NCBI RefSeq assembly: GCF_001684955.1 | Contig: NZ_MAYF01000235.1 | Location: forward strand, 1 to 34,590 | Origin: Chryseobacterium contaminans | GTDB taxonomy: Bacteria; Bacteroidota; Bacteroidia; Flavobacteriales; Weeksellaceae | Length of the DNA: 34,590 nt | Direction: 5' to 3' | In this document: piece after piece, positions 24,604 to 31,935 of the stretch | Numbering within the stretch: position 1 is the stretch's first letter | How the letters are laid out: each line of letters starts with the position of its first letter | Translations under genes and position numbers: made by a program | The notes under the pieces: generated by a model | The model's input: the letters and a program-made list of their open reading frames with translations, nothing else | What the model was told of the DNA's origin: nothing | Database searches by the model: none

Positions 24604-24708
24604 TCAAAATAGGCTAGTTTTAAGATCTTTATTTTCTTTTAAACTGGTAATTGCTTTTTTTCCAAAATCAATTACATTATTATACTTTTCTGCTTCTAAT
24701 ACTACCAT
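24604..24708 (-). pseudogene. Short gene fragment (possible TPR-immunity N-terminus)
   Basis: A 34-codon ORF, MVVLEAEKYNNVIDFGKKAI..., lies 14 bases before the next immunity-like gene. Its L..EKY..-I pattern resembles the start of the other truncated ORF at 25402-25515 (MELSDEKYETIIESLEKGD). It is probably a remnant of the same kind of gene. The resemblance is weak and short. Confidence 0.35.
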
Positions 24709-24714
24709 ATTTTT

Positions 24715-24750
24715 TTATAAAATATGTTATTATGGATAATAATCTCATTT
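24715..24750. repeat. 36-base direct repeat, copy A
   Basis: This segment matches 26071-26106 at 33 of 36 positions. It lies in the 3' flank of the immunity paralogue that ends at 24768, at the equivalent place to copy B behind the other paralogue. Confidence 0.8.
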
Positions 24751-24767
24751 ACTTTGAAATAATCAGT

Positions 24768-25373
24768 TTAAATTTTTTGTAATAAATCTCCTTTTTTTAA
24801 AATTTTATTATATTCACATAAGGAATCATAATTTCCAAATGCTGGAGCTTCTATCCAATTATGAGAAACATTTACTTTTTCTGCTGACTCTACAATATCT
24901 TCAACTACTGTAACCGTTTCATTTCTAATAAATTCATTTGTTGTAACAGTAAGGCTTCCATCCTCAGTAAAAAGAATTTTCTTGTCATTTTTTAGATCTT
25001 GCAGTGGCTTTTGCGCAATCCCATTATATTCTCTTAAATAAATCTTCATAAGAAACAATCTGTTTTCATCAACTTTTTTATAAGTTAAACTCATGATCTC
25101 AAATAATCTCTTATCAAGAAAAGAAACAACAATATATTCGGAACCATAACTTATATAAACTTCTGGTTTATTATTGTTAAAAATAGTGATAGGATACCAT
25201 AAATTATTTGCATGTGCATGTTGTGCCCAAGCAAGTGGAGATGAAGTATTTTCTTTTAATACTGATTTACTCAATTCATCTTCAAACTTTATTTTTATTC
25301 TTTTTAAGGTTACTTCATTATTTAAAATTTTTAAAGCAACATCATTATAAATATTGTATCTTATTTCCTGCAC
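24768..25373 (-). CDS. Immunity protein paralogue (orphan)
   Basis: A 201-residue soluble protein related to the immunity protein at 26140-26733. Both begin with a (Q/K)EI(R/K)Y segment. Both share A-Q-x-H-x-NNL-x-Y...(F)-NN-x-x-E in the middle, a following 'VSFLDKR / VEFFDFVGRK' strand, an 'FL-(6)-Y' segment and a C-terminal P-x-F-(G/N)-x-Y-D...IL...I. The start is GTG at 25373: no ATG exists in the open frame and this codon aligns with the paralogue's ATG. It lacks an intact toxin beside it, so it is likely an orphan immunity gene kept against toxins of sister strains, or one left behind when the toxin tail was replaced. Confidence 0.7.
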   Translation of the reverse strand: MQEIRYNIYNDVALKILNNEVTLKRIKIKFEDELSKSVLKENTSSPLAWAQHAHANNLWYPITIFNNNKPEVYISYGSEYIVVSFLDKRLFEIMSLTYKKVDENRLFLMKIYLREYNGIAQKPLQDLKNDKKILFTEDGSLTVTTNEFIRNETVTVVEDIVESAEKVNVSHNWIEAPAFGNYDSLCEYNKILKKGDLLQKI

Positions 25374-25401
25374 AATAATAGTTTGAATCCTTTTATTCCT
25401 A

Positions 25402-25515
25402 TCAATTATTTTGGTATTTCATTTTGTAAATATTTAGTATTCCTCTCTCTACAAAGGAATCTCCTTTTTCCAGAGATTCTATTATAGTTTCATACTTTTC
25501 ATCAGACAGTTCCAT
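25402..25515 (-). pseudogene. Truncated TPR-type immunity gene (N-terminal 37 codons)
   Basis: An ORF of 37 residues begins MELSDEKYETIIESLEKGD, the typical start of short TPR proteins in toxin loci, then departs into NIYKMKYQNN and stops. It starts two bases after the stop of the broken TPR gene at 25518-25949, so it was probably a tandem second copy that lost its 3' part by deletion. Confidence 0.55.
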
Positions 25516-25517
25516 AC

Positions 25518-25949
25518 TTATTTAATATATTTTCCGGGATTTTTATAAAGGTCTAGATATTTTGGATCTTCATCCTGAAATGATCTTCCCTCTGACTTTT
25601 GAAATGCAATTTTAAATTCCTCGTATGCATTTTGATACTCGTTGAATTCATAATGACTTTTACCTGCAACAAATTCTCTCTCTCCGTCATCTAATCTTTC
25701 TTTATCACAAAGAAAGAATATATCAATCCATCTTTTTGCTTCACTATTATTTTTAAGTTGTGTGTACTCATCAACTAATGATTTTGCTATAAAAAAACTT
25801 TCATCATAATTTTCTTTAACATCTGGAAGTAAACTCCATTTTTCTAATTCTAATTCAATAATCTTATTATGATTTCCTTTCTCTTAATAGTTTTCGATTT
25901 TTTCATCAATTTTTTCGAATTGGTCTTGAATATGGTTTGATAATTCCAT
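25518..25949 (-). pseudogene. TPR-like immunity gene broken by an in-frame stop
   Basis: The frame from the ATG at 25949 reads MELSNHIQDQFEKIDEKIENY, then TAA at 25884-25886. It continues in the same frame without frameshift for 121 further codons: EKGNHNKIIELELEKW, LLPDVKENYDE, EAKRWIDIFFLCDKERLDDGE, EFVAGKSHYEFNEYQNAYEEF, then GRSFQDEDPKYLDLYKNP and the stop at 25518. The second half is a TPR-like helical repeat with the 'GR.F..EDPKYL..YK.P' ending that I associate with small TPR proteins next to polymorphic toxins. One point change would restore a 143-residue protein, so the decay is recent, the downstream part is reinitiated, or there is a sequencing error. Confidence 0.75.
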
Positions 25950-25963
25950 TATTTATTTTTTAT

Positions 25964-26068
25964 TTATATTAAAGGAGGCAAATAATTTTGTCCAAGTTTA
26001 GCACCAGCAGATCTATTAAGACTTCTATGATCTAGGTAATAATTTTTTGAATCTAATTCCTGACTTCT
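25964..26068 (-). pseudogene. Orphan C-terminal stub of a displaced toxin
   Basis: The frame encodes a 34-residue stub, RSQELDSKNYYLDHRSLN then RSAGAKLGQNYLPPLI, and stops 14 bases before the broken TPR immunity gene. It has no start codon or domain of its own. Such a stub followed directly by an immunity gene is what remains when a toxin's C-terminal cassette is replaced upstream. The frame is open a little further upstream, but protein-like sequence starts about where direct repeat copy B ends. Toxin family not identified. Confidence 0.5.
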
Positions 26069-26070
26069 AT

Positions 26071-26106
26071 TTATAAAATATGTTATGATGAATAATAATC
26101 TCTTTT
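26071..26106. repeat. 36-base direct repeat, copy B
   Basis: This segment matches 24715-24750 with three differences. It lies between the immunity gene (stop at 26140) and the orphan toxin stub. The two copies mark homologous 3' flanks of the two immunity paralogues, 1356 bases apart. Confidence 0.8.
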
Positions 26107-26139
26107 TTATCAAATCGCTCTGATTAATAACTCACAAGA

Positions 26140-26733
26140 TTAATTTATTATTCCCTCTAATGGAATTCTATTCTCAATCAATATTTTATCATATTCATTA
26201 AAAATTGGAAAATCTTCATAGAGATAGGTGATATCTATTTTTTGATTACCTTCAAAATCTTCTAGTTTACCAATTTTATCATCATATTTTGTATATTTTA
26301 CATCACCATTTTCATTAAAATTAAAATGTAGCCTATATTCTTCCTCTTCAGTTGTTTCAGAAATAAAGTGGTAATACCAAACTTCTTTTAAAAATATCTT
26401 GTCTGGAAACTTTTCACTTTCCCCAAATAAATAATTCAAATATTTCCTTCCAACAAAATCAAAAAATTCGACACTAATATGTTTATTCTGGGGCATTATA
26501 TTAACATAAGCAAATGGATATTCTGTATGATTATTATCAAACGCACAAAACTCATAACCTAAATTATTATTATGATTTTGAAAAGCTATATCTTTAGACG
26601 TTAGTTCTCCCTTTTCAACCCTAGGTTTAAATTTTGTTTTATTCCATAAATCCCATTTCATAACAGAAGCTGTTTCTGAATTAAGTCTTTTTCTTGCGCT
26701 CCAATAATTTAAATATTTTATTTCTTTATTCAT
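26140..26733 (-). CDS. Cognate immunity protein of the HINT-nuclease toxin (inferred)
   Basis: A 197-residue soluble protein that starts two bases after the toxin stop codon on the same strand, the standard place for an immunity gene. It is acidic and rich in aromatic residues (YLNYWSARKRL, NNLGYEFCAFDNNHTEYPFAYVNI, HISVEFFDFVGRKYLNYLFGE, FLKEVWYYHFI), with an Asp/Glu-rich C-terminal half. It has no signal peptide, so it would act in the cytosol on a nuclease. A paralogue lies at 24768-25373. No catalogued immunity family is recognised with confidence; the role is inferred from position and composition. Confidence 0.75.
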   Translation of the reverse strand: MNKEIKYLNYWSARKRLNSETASVMKWDLWNKTKFKPRVEKGELTSKDIAFQNHNNNLGYEFCAFDNNHTEYPFAYVNIMPQNKHISVEFFDFVGRKYLNYLFGESEKFPDKIFLKEVWYYHFISETTEEEEYRLHFNFNENGDVKYTKYDDKIGKLEDFEGNQKIDITYLYEDFPIFNEYDKILIENRIPLEGIIN

Positions 26734-26735
26734 TT

Positions 26736-28343
26736 TTAAGGGTTTAAAATTTTACCTGTAACATCTCTGATCGTTACGCCTAGATCATTGGCATGCTCAA
26801 TAACTGCTTTGGGTAATCCATTTTTCTGAACAGGAACTTCTAATATCATTTCTCCTGCAAGCTTATCACCAGCTTTGGCAATAGCATCAGCATTTCTTGG
26901 TGTATTTTTAATAACAGTATCTGGAGCATACTTCTGAACCAGTTCATCAATATATTTTTTTGCAGTATCTTCTGTAATATTTGCCAATTGTGAAAATTTT
27001 CTTGAAACTATTTCTTTACCTGGAATATAACTATCTAGACGCTTTCCTGTTTCTAAAACCACCTCATTGAAGCCACCCATTCTTTTATAGTATTGTTCTC
27101 TTATAAAATTAAAATAGTTTCCTTTATACATCTTAGCTAGCCAATCTGGTAAATGTTTTATTTGACTTAAACATCGTTTTGCATTATGCACTAGCAAAGC
27201 AAGCAACCCTACAAAATACGTATGAAAGTTATCTACCGTAAAATTATAAACTTTTTTAGGTTCATAGCTATATTCTGTTCTTTCAATGGTAACTTTTTCA
27301 TCATTTTTGGTTAGAATTTTTTCCCCTGCTTCTAATTCTGAGGCATCTTTCCAACCTTCTTCAGTATAAAAAGGATGTATTGCTGTAGTTTCAATCACTT
27401 CTGCTTCCGTATAAATACTAATGGTATGGTCACTTTCATTGGTGATAAGATCAATCACTGGCTGAAGAGCTACAGTGTCTGTATCTTCATCATAAGCCCA
27501 TACCAGATCTCCAATTCTGATGTCTTCAATATTTTTAATTCCATCCTCGGTATGAACAGGGGTTCCGGCTGGAAAACAGGCAAAGACACAGGTTTTAAGC
27601 AGCTTTTTGGCAACATCATCTATACTTTTCTTTAAGGCTTCTTTGCTCAGTTTTTTCAATGCAGCTTTCCCCATCTGCTGAAGAGCTTCTTTAGAAATAG
27701 CTTTTGCACCTGCTTTTATAGCTCCTTTCATTCCTGCTTTTGCCCCCTGCATCGCTACCGTTCCGGTCCCAAAAGAAACCACTCCTACAGCAATAGAAGC
27801 TACATCCCAGATTAAAAATCCGGCATTCATAAGGCTGCCCCCTACATCTCCGGTTTGTATATCATTGATAAGGTCACGACCACTTCCCCAAACAGGAATC
27901 ATTCCTTCTACAAGCCCTGCTTCTCCTACACTGTCTCCATGTCCGCTATCGTCGAGTTCACGCTGTGCCTGATCCTGCATATCTTTTACTTCCTGAGCGG
28001 CATCGTCCGGAAGAGGAACCTGTCCGCTCGTCATAAATTCTATCTTTCCACCTACTGGACATTGACAGGTACTTTTCCCTATCAAAGATCTGATTCCGTT
28101 GATTTTTACCTGCCAGGTATCCTGCCAGGTCATGGGAACAGTGGCTGGGGTACAGGGACCACCACTAATCTTGCACACCTTAAAAGAAGGTATGTTAATC
28201 AAAGGCTTGGCGTCTTGATTGGTCGCCACAAGACAGCCATGGATCTTCACCTTTGTATTGAATGTAGGTTTGAAGAAATCCGGGGCAGCTCCCTGGTCGC
28301 ACATCATCAGGGCATTGAGGGTGATGTATTCTAACTCATCCAT
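26736..28343 (-). CDS. Polymorphic toxin: DUF4280 (PAAR-like) - HINT - nuclease-like C-terminus
   Basis: A 535-residue secreted toxin. Residues about 5-110 are a PAAR-like DUF4280 domain (ALMMCDQGAAPDFF ... KVCKISGGPCTP ... GKSTCQCPVGGKIEF), which would cap the VgrG spike encoded upstream. A Gly/Ala-rich hydrophobic stretch (about 168-215) is a pre-toxin region. Residues 256-388 are a HINT self-cleaving domain: CFPAGTPVHTEDG, AIHPFYTEEGWKDA, and NFTVDNFHTYFVGLLALLVHNA. Cleavage after LVHNA would release the C-terminal ~147 residues. These contain NEVVLETGKRLDSYIPGKEIVSRK (Asp437, Glu444, Lys449), a spacing reminiscent of PD-(D/E)xK nucleases, followed by a GEMILEVPVQ ... IRDV end. A DNA-cutting role is inferred. 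The immunity gene follows after two bases. Confidence 0.85.
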   Translation of the reverse strand: MDELEYITLNALMMCDQGAAPDFFKPTFNTKVKIHGCLVATNQDAKPLINIPSFKVCKISGGPCTPATVPMTWQDTWQVKINGIRSLIGKSTCQCPVGGKIEFMTSGQVPLPDDAAQEVKDMQDQAQRELDDSGHGDSVGEAGLVEGMIPVWGSGRDLINDIQTGDVGGSLMNAGFLIWDVASIAVGVVSFGTGTVAMQGAKAGMKGAIKAGAKAISKEALQQMGKAALKKLSKEALKKSIDDVAKKLLKTCVFACFPAGTPVHTEDGIKNIEDIRIGDLVWAYDEDTDTVALQPVIDLITNESDHTISIYTEAEVIETTAIHPFYTEEGWKDASELEAGEKILTKNDEKVTIERTEYSYEPKKVYNFTVDNFHTYFVGLLALLVHNAKRCLSQIKHLPDWLAKMYKGNYFNFIREQYYKRMGGFNEVVLETGKRLDSYIPGKEIVSRKFSQLANITEDTAKKYIDELVQKYAPDTVIKNTPRNADAIAKAGDKLAGEMILEVPVQKNGLPKAVIEHANDLGVTIRDVTGKILNP

Positions 28344-28359
28344 GATTTCTGTTTTAGAA

Positions 28360-30492
28360 TTACATAATATTGGTATCTCCTGAAGACATCACAGCGCTTG
28401 GCCCTCCGGTAATGGTAAGTGGTGAATCTGTGCTAATATCCATAGGCCCGCCTTTACTTGAAAGTCCCAGTGCACCGGTAAGTGCCGTAATATCAATAGT
28501 TCCTTTTCCTGCTGATGCGGTAATTCCAGCTTCAGAGATGGTAATAGAATTATCTCCTACCTGTAAGGTAATACTTGTTTTTCCATCAAGGGTAATATTT
28601 CCTCCGGCATCCATTTTTAATAAGGATTGCGGTGGAGCATCTTTTTTACCTCCAACGTTGATTACGTTGGTACTTCCTGCATTTACGGTATGATTGCTAT
28701 TGGCATTAGTAGTTGCGTTTCCGGTTCCGTCAAAATGCATATTGGCACCGCCCTGATCTTTGAGGTTCATAGACCCGGCGCCATTGTCATATTTTAATTC
28801 TGCGCCACTTCTACCGCTGAAACTCATGATATTATTTCCTGAACCGCCACCAGCTCCAATTCCGCCATGGTACATTCCGCCCATGACGAAAGGACGGTCC
28901 GGATGAAGATGTACAAAATTGACGATCACCTGATCTCCCACTTCAGGAATAGACATAAAGCCACGGTTTTTGCCAACTTTTTCGCTGCTTCCGGCATCGG
29001 GAGACATCACACGGATAAATTCTGTAGTGTCCTGTCCGCTCTGCCAATCAAGCTGAACCTGTACGCGGCCTTGGTTTTCGGGATCTGTGTTCGAAATTAC
29101 TTTTCCAAACTGAGGTTCTGCTACCGGAACTGTAAATTCCGGTCTTGGAATAAATCCGGTATCAGCAGCTATTGCCTGAAATGATCCATCGTAATACCCT
29201 CGTGCATCCACCTGATGGGTTACCTCTATCAGCATAAGCTTGGTAAAATATCCAGTATCATTAGTATCTGATTTACGCATTTCTATATCTGCAATGCAGC
29301 CTGGATAAAGGAATGGAACAGTTGTATTTCCTGAAGTAATAAAAACTTCTGAAGCCTTGCTTCCCGCAGCACCTTTCTGTGAGGCATCAATGTCCATAAA
29401 AGAAACAGCCTTGATGGGAGCAACCCGTAAAGATGGAGTCTGAAATGTCTTTTCCGAAATTTCATAAGCTCTCTTAGCAATATCTGAAGTATGGTTTATT
29501 TTTGAACTTCCACCCTTGAATTTCTCATTTTTACTGCTGTTATAACCATAAAATGTGGGATTTACATGCTGGGCCTTCATTTTGATTTTGACATCGGTGA
29601 GATTACTGCCATAAGTTAACATCACAGGTTTTTCCTGTGGAGGCAGCTGCCCGAAATGTAATACCTCCCCATCATAAAAGAATTGCTCACCATAAGCTTC
29701 TGCGATTCTTGCCAGATAATTATAATGAGTTTCTTCGTATTGACAACTGTAAGATACATTTCCCTGGCGGGCGTCTACCCTGAAATCATATTTTCCTTGT
29801 CCTAATCCTTCTTTAATAACTTCATTGGCTATACTGTTCAAACTTATAGGCTGTGCTCCCCCAAAACTTTGAATATGCGGAGCTGCATCCAGTAAAATAG
29901 TTGGACTGCATCCTGATAATACAAGATTCCCAAGGCTTCCTTTTTCCTGGCTAAATCCTACTTCTGTAATGACTCCTACAAAATTTCGTTCGGCACCACC
30001 TTCTACATCTTTATACTTGAAGACTACTGTAATCCTTTTCCCAAGGAAATTCTGTACTTCTTCAAGGTTATGATTTTCTGCACTTCCTAAAGTATCATGC
30101 GCCAGAATTAACTCAAATTCATGATGTTTAGTAGCACTTTGAGTAAGTTTAAAGTGTTTGAAATATTTTATAGACTTGCCTTCCACATGAATATCAAGTT
30201 TTACCACCCGATTAATTCCTGCTATGGCACTCTCCGGAATCCTGTCTGCATTAAATATTCTGGAAGTAGGCTGTTTTGCCCAAAGTTTGTCTTTAATAAC
30301 GGAAGGCTCATTCGGCAGCAAGGGCTGATTCAGGAATTGTTTTCCTGTATTCACAACATTCACTGCGTTATTCACTTTTGAAGCAACTTTCTTTACTTCA
30401 TTAATTTTTTTATTTTCCTGGATTTTGTTTACAAAACCTGTCTTCTCTGAATCTATTTCCGGTTTGGGAAGATTATTCTGTTCCTGAAACAT
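28360..30492 (-). CDS. vgrG: VgrG-family spike protein of a Bacteroidota T6SS
   Basis: A 710-residue Vgr-type protein. After a Lys/Asn-rich start (1-75), a gp27-like part spans about 95-450 (VVKLDIHVEGKSIKYFKHFKLTQSATKHHEFELIL ... YEETHYNYLARIAEAYGEQFFYDGEVLHFGQ). The gp5-like OB domain is at about 460-545 (FGKVISNTDPENQGRVQVQLDW ... MSIPEVGDQVIVNF ... DRPFVMGG). Residues 550-710 form a repetitive Gly/Ser/Thr-rich beta-prism tail (AGGNITLDGKTSITLQVGDNSITISEAG). It forms the puncturing tip of a contractile system and carries the PAAR-like toxin encoded 16 bases downstream. No other T6SS structural genes are in the window, so this is an orphan vgrG-toxin island. Confidence 0.92.
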   Translation of the reverse strand: MFQEQNNLPKPEIDSEKTGFVNKIQENKKINEVKKVASKVNNAVNVVNTGKQFLNQPLLPNEPSVIKDKLWAKQPTSRIFNADRIPESAIAGINRVVKLDIHVEGKSIKYFKHFKLTQSATKHHEFELILAHDTLGSAENHNLEEVQNFLGKRITVVFKYKDVEGGAERNFVGVITEVGFSQEKGSLGNLVLSGCSPTILLDAAPHIQSFGGAQPISLNSIANEVIKEGLGQGKYDFRVDARQGNVSYSCQYEETHYNYLARIAEAYGEQFFYDGEVLHFGQLPPQEKPVMLTYGSNLTDVKIKMKAQHVNPTFYGYNSSKNEKFKGGSSKINHTSDIAKRAYEISEKTFQTPSLRVAPIKAVSFMDIDASQKGAAGSKASEVFITSGNTTVPFLYPGCIADIEMRKSDTNDTGYFTKLMLIEVTHQVDARGYYDGSFQAIAADTGFIPRPEFTVPVAEPQFGKVISNTDPENQGRVQVQLDWQSGQDTTEFIRVMSPDAGSSEKVGKNRGFMSIPEVGDQVIVNFVHLHPDRPFVMGGMYHGGIGAGGGSGNNIMSFSGRSGAELKYDNGAGSMNLKDQGGANMHFDGTGNATTNANSNHTVNAGSTNVINVGGKKDAPPQSLLKMDAGGNITLDGKTSITLQVGDNSITISEAGITASAGKGTIDITALTGALGLSSKGGPMDISTDSPLTITGGPSAVMSSGDTNIM

Positions 30493-30926
30493 GACATCAA
30501 TTTTTTTGGTGTATGATTTAATTGGATATTCAACCTTTGCAGGTGAGACCCTTTAACTCAAAGAACCAATCGGCAGCTTGCAACGGCCTCTTGAACAAGC
30601 TTTTTTATGATTGATCTGAGATGGGTGCAGTTGGAATTTTTCAGAAATATAATTCCACTTTAAGTATCTGACAGTACTTTTTTACAGGATTGATTATTGT
30701 ATTTTTTCATAAGTTTTTCGGTGATTTTGGTAATGCAATATATAACCTTAAATATTCACGTCAAAATGAATTACCCATTATTTCAAAAATTGTAGTAAAA
30801 CTACGACTGAGAAGTTTAAAAAGCCTTTCTACCGGAGCTTTTCATGTCAGCGCTAAATAAAACACCCATATTATGATCAGATAATCAATAACATGGGTGT
30901 TAATTAACAAATAATATGATGTGTTT
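30493..30926. other. Intergenic region upstream of vgrG
   Basis: About 430 bases without a supportable gene. It holds the terminator of the GNAT gene (30861-30901) and the presumed vgrG promoter region, but no clear TTTG/TAnnTTTG pair for vgrG. A short inverted repeat GTAG-TAAAA-CTAC occurs near 30794-30806. Confidence 0.4.
30861..30901 (-). terminator. Terminator after the GNAT-MarR-GNAT operon
   Basis: On the minus strand AACACCCAT and ATGGGTGTT form a 9-base-pair stem around a 23-base loop, followed by TTTATTTA, 26 bases after the stop of the acetyltransferase gene. Confidence 0.6.
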
Positions 30927-31424
30927 CTATTTCACAACTTTTTCATAGCAGTTGAATATTCCTTTGCGAAAACGGACTGTTCCCACCAAATCATATCCTT
31001 TTTTAGTGTATACAATATTAGCGGTATCATTCAGAGAAAAAGCATCAAACCGTATAGATCGATATTGATTCTGAAGAGCAAACTCTTCTGCATAACGAAT
31101 CATTTTACTGGATATTCCTTTTCCCTGTGCTTTAGGTTTTACATATAAACGATGGATCACCAAAAACGGTGTAGGTGTTTTCCAGTCCAGATCATTGTAT
31201 TCTTCATCACATAATTCATTCAGTGCCATGTAAGCCAGTACTTTTCCTTCTTCTTCATACACAAATCCTTCTCCTTTTTCAGTATCCTCTGTAAGAACTT
31301 TTATATTTGGGTATTCTTCATCCCATTGGTCAATTCCTTCACTCAACATGTGGGTTTTTACTTCTTCAAGTACCTGTGAGGCCTGAAGTACATCCTCATG
31401 AACGGCTTTTCTAATCATTGTCAT
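30927..31424 (-). CDS. GNAT-family N-acetyltransferase
   Basis: A 165-residue cytosolic acetyltransferase. The GNAT fold is visible as MIRKAVHEDVLQASQVLEEVK (strand 1-helix 1), VLAYMALNE (strand 4), FLVIHRLYVKPKAQGKGISSKMIRYAEEFA (the Q-x-x-G-x-G/S acetyl-CoA pyrophosphate loop) and YRSIRFDAFSLNDTANIVYTKKGYDLVGTVRF (strands 6-7). The middle SEGIDQWDEEYPNIKVLTEDTEKGEGFVYEEEGKVLAYM pattern is common in GNATs of Firmicutes and Bacteroidota without a known substrate. It is the third gene of a GNAT-MarR-GNAT operon, 29 bases after the MarR gene. Substrate unknown. Confidence 0.88.
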   Translation of the reverse strand: MTMIRKAVHEDVLQASQVLEEVKTHMLSEGIDQWDEEYPNIKVLTEDTEKGEGFVYEEEGKVLAYMALNELCDEEYNDLDWKTPTPFLVIHRLYVKPKAQGKGISSKMIRYAEEFALQNQYRSIRFDAFSLNDTANIVYTKKGYDLVGTVRFRKGIFNCYEKVVK

Positions 31425-31453
31425 TTTTTATAGTTTTATCATAATACAGATGA

Positions 31454-31933
31454 TTACTTTGAGTTTTTAAGCTGTAAAGCTCTCTGATAAAAAGACTGAC
31501 TGGCAATTTTCTCTTCCGCTTCGTTAATAGCAGCCAACAAATTGTTCTGATTATCGGAAATCTCTCCCAGTATCTGAGACATGAGCTCCCAGACCGGTTT
31601 CATTTTTTCAATAAGTTCTTTCCCTTTAGTAGTCAGCATAAAGAGTCTTTTACGCTCATCCTGCTTATCTTTCTTCCATGCTATCAGTTCCTGTTTTTCA
31701 AGTTCATTCAGCAAGGTGATGGTAGATGGATGAGTATATCCTATTTCATTAGCAATTTCTACCACACTGGCTAAATCTTTTTGATAAATAGTATAAATAA
31801 CAGGAAACCATTTTAACTCAAAATCAATTCCAAAGGCTTTATAAATCAACGCACCATCTTTTCTCAGCTGTTCACTGAGGCGGTGCATTCTTGTAGAGAT
31901 GGCAAGAATTCCAGCTTCGTTAATTACATTCAT
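31454..31933 (-). CDS. MarR-family transcriptional regulator
   Basis: A 159-residue winged-helix regulator. Helical dimerisation segments flank the DNA-binding core: LASVVEIANEIGYTHPSTITLLNELEKQELIAWKKDKQDERKRLFMLTTKGKELIEKM. This includes the recognition helix and the wing with the conserved DxR (QDERKR). MarR proteins bind palindromic operators and usually repress their own operon until a ligand binds. It starts two bases after the stop of the first GNAT gene. The perfect palindrome AACTACGTAGTT at 32449-32460, just upstream of the operon, is a candidate operator. The N-terminal 'GILAISTRMHRLSEQL' helix is longer than in minimal MarR proteins. Confidence 0.92.
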   Translation of the reverse strand: MNVINEAGILAISTRMHRLSEQLRKDGALIYKAFGIDFELKWFPVIYTIYQKDLASVVEIANEIGYTHPSTITLLNELEKQELIAWKKDKQDERKRLFMLTTKGKELIEKMKPVWELMSQILGEISDNQNNLLAAINEAEEKIASQSFYQRALQLKNSK

Positions 31934-31935
31934 GT

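Noticed and set aside
24715..26106. CRISPR array or insertion sequence
   Set aside because: Only two copies of the repeat exist, 1.36 kb apart, with gene-like sequence between them; no spacers, cas genes or transposase are seen anywhere in the window.
27855..28334. A 159-codon open frame antisense to the DUF4280 part of the toxin
   Set aside because: It lies fully opposite a gene with clear domains and has a low-complexity, shadow-type translation.
28370..28693. A 107-codon open frame antisense to the VgrG tail
   Set aside because: It mirrors the repetitive Gly/Ser/Thr codons of the spike protein and is a reading-frame shadow.
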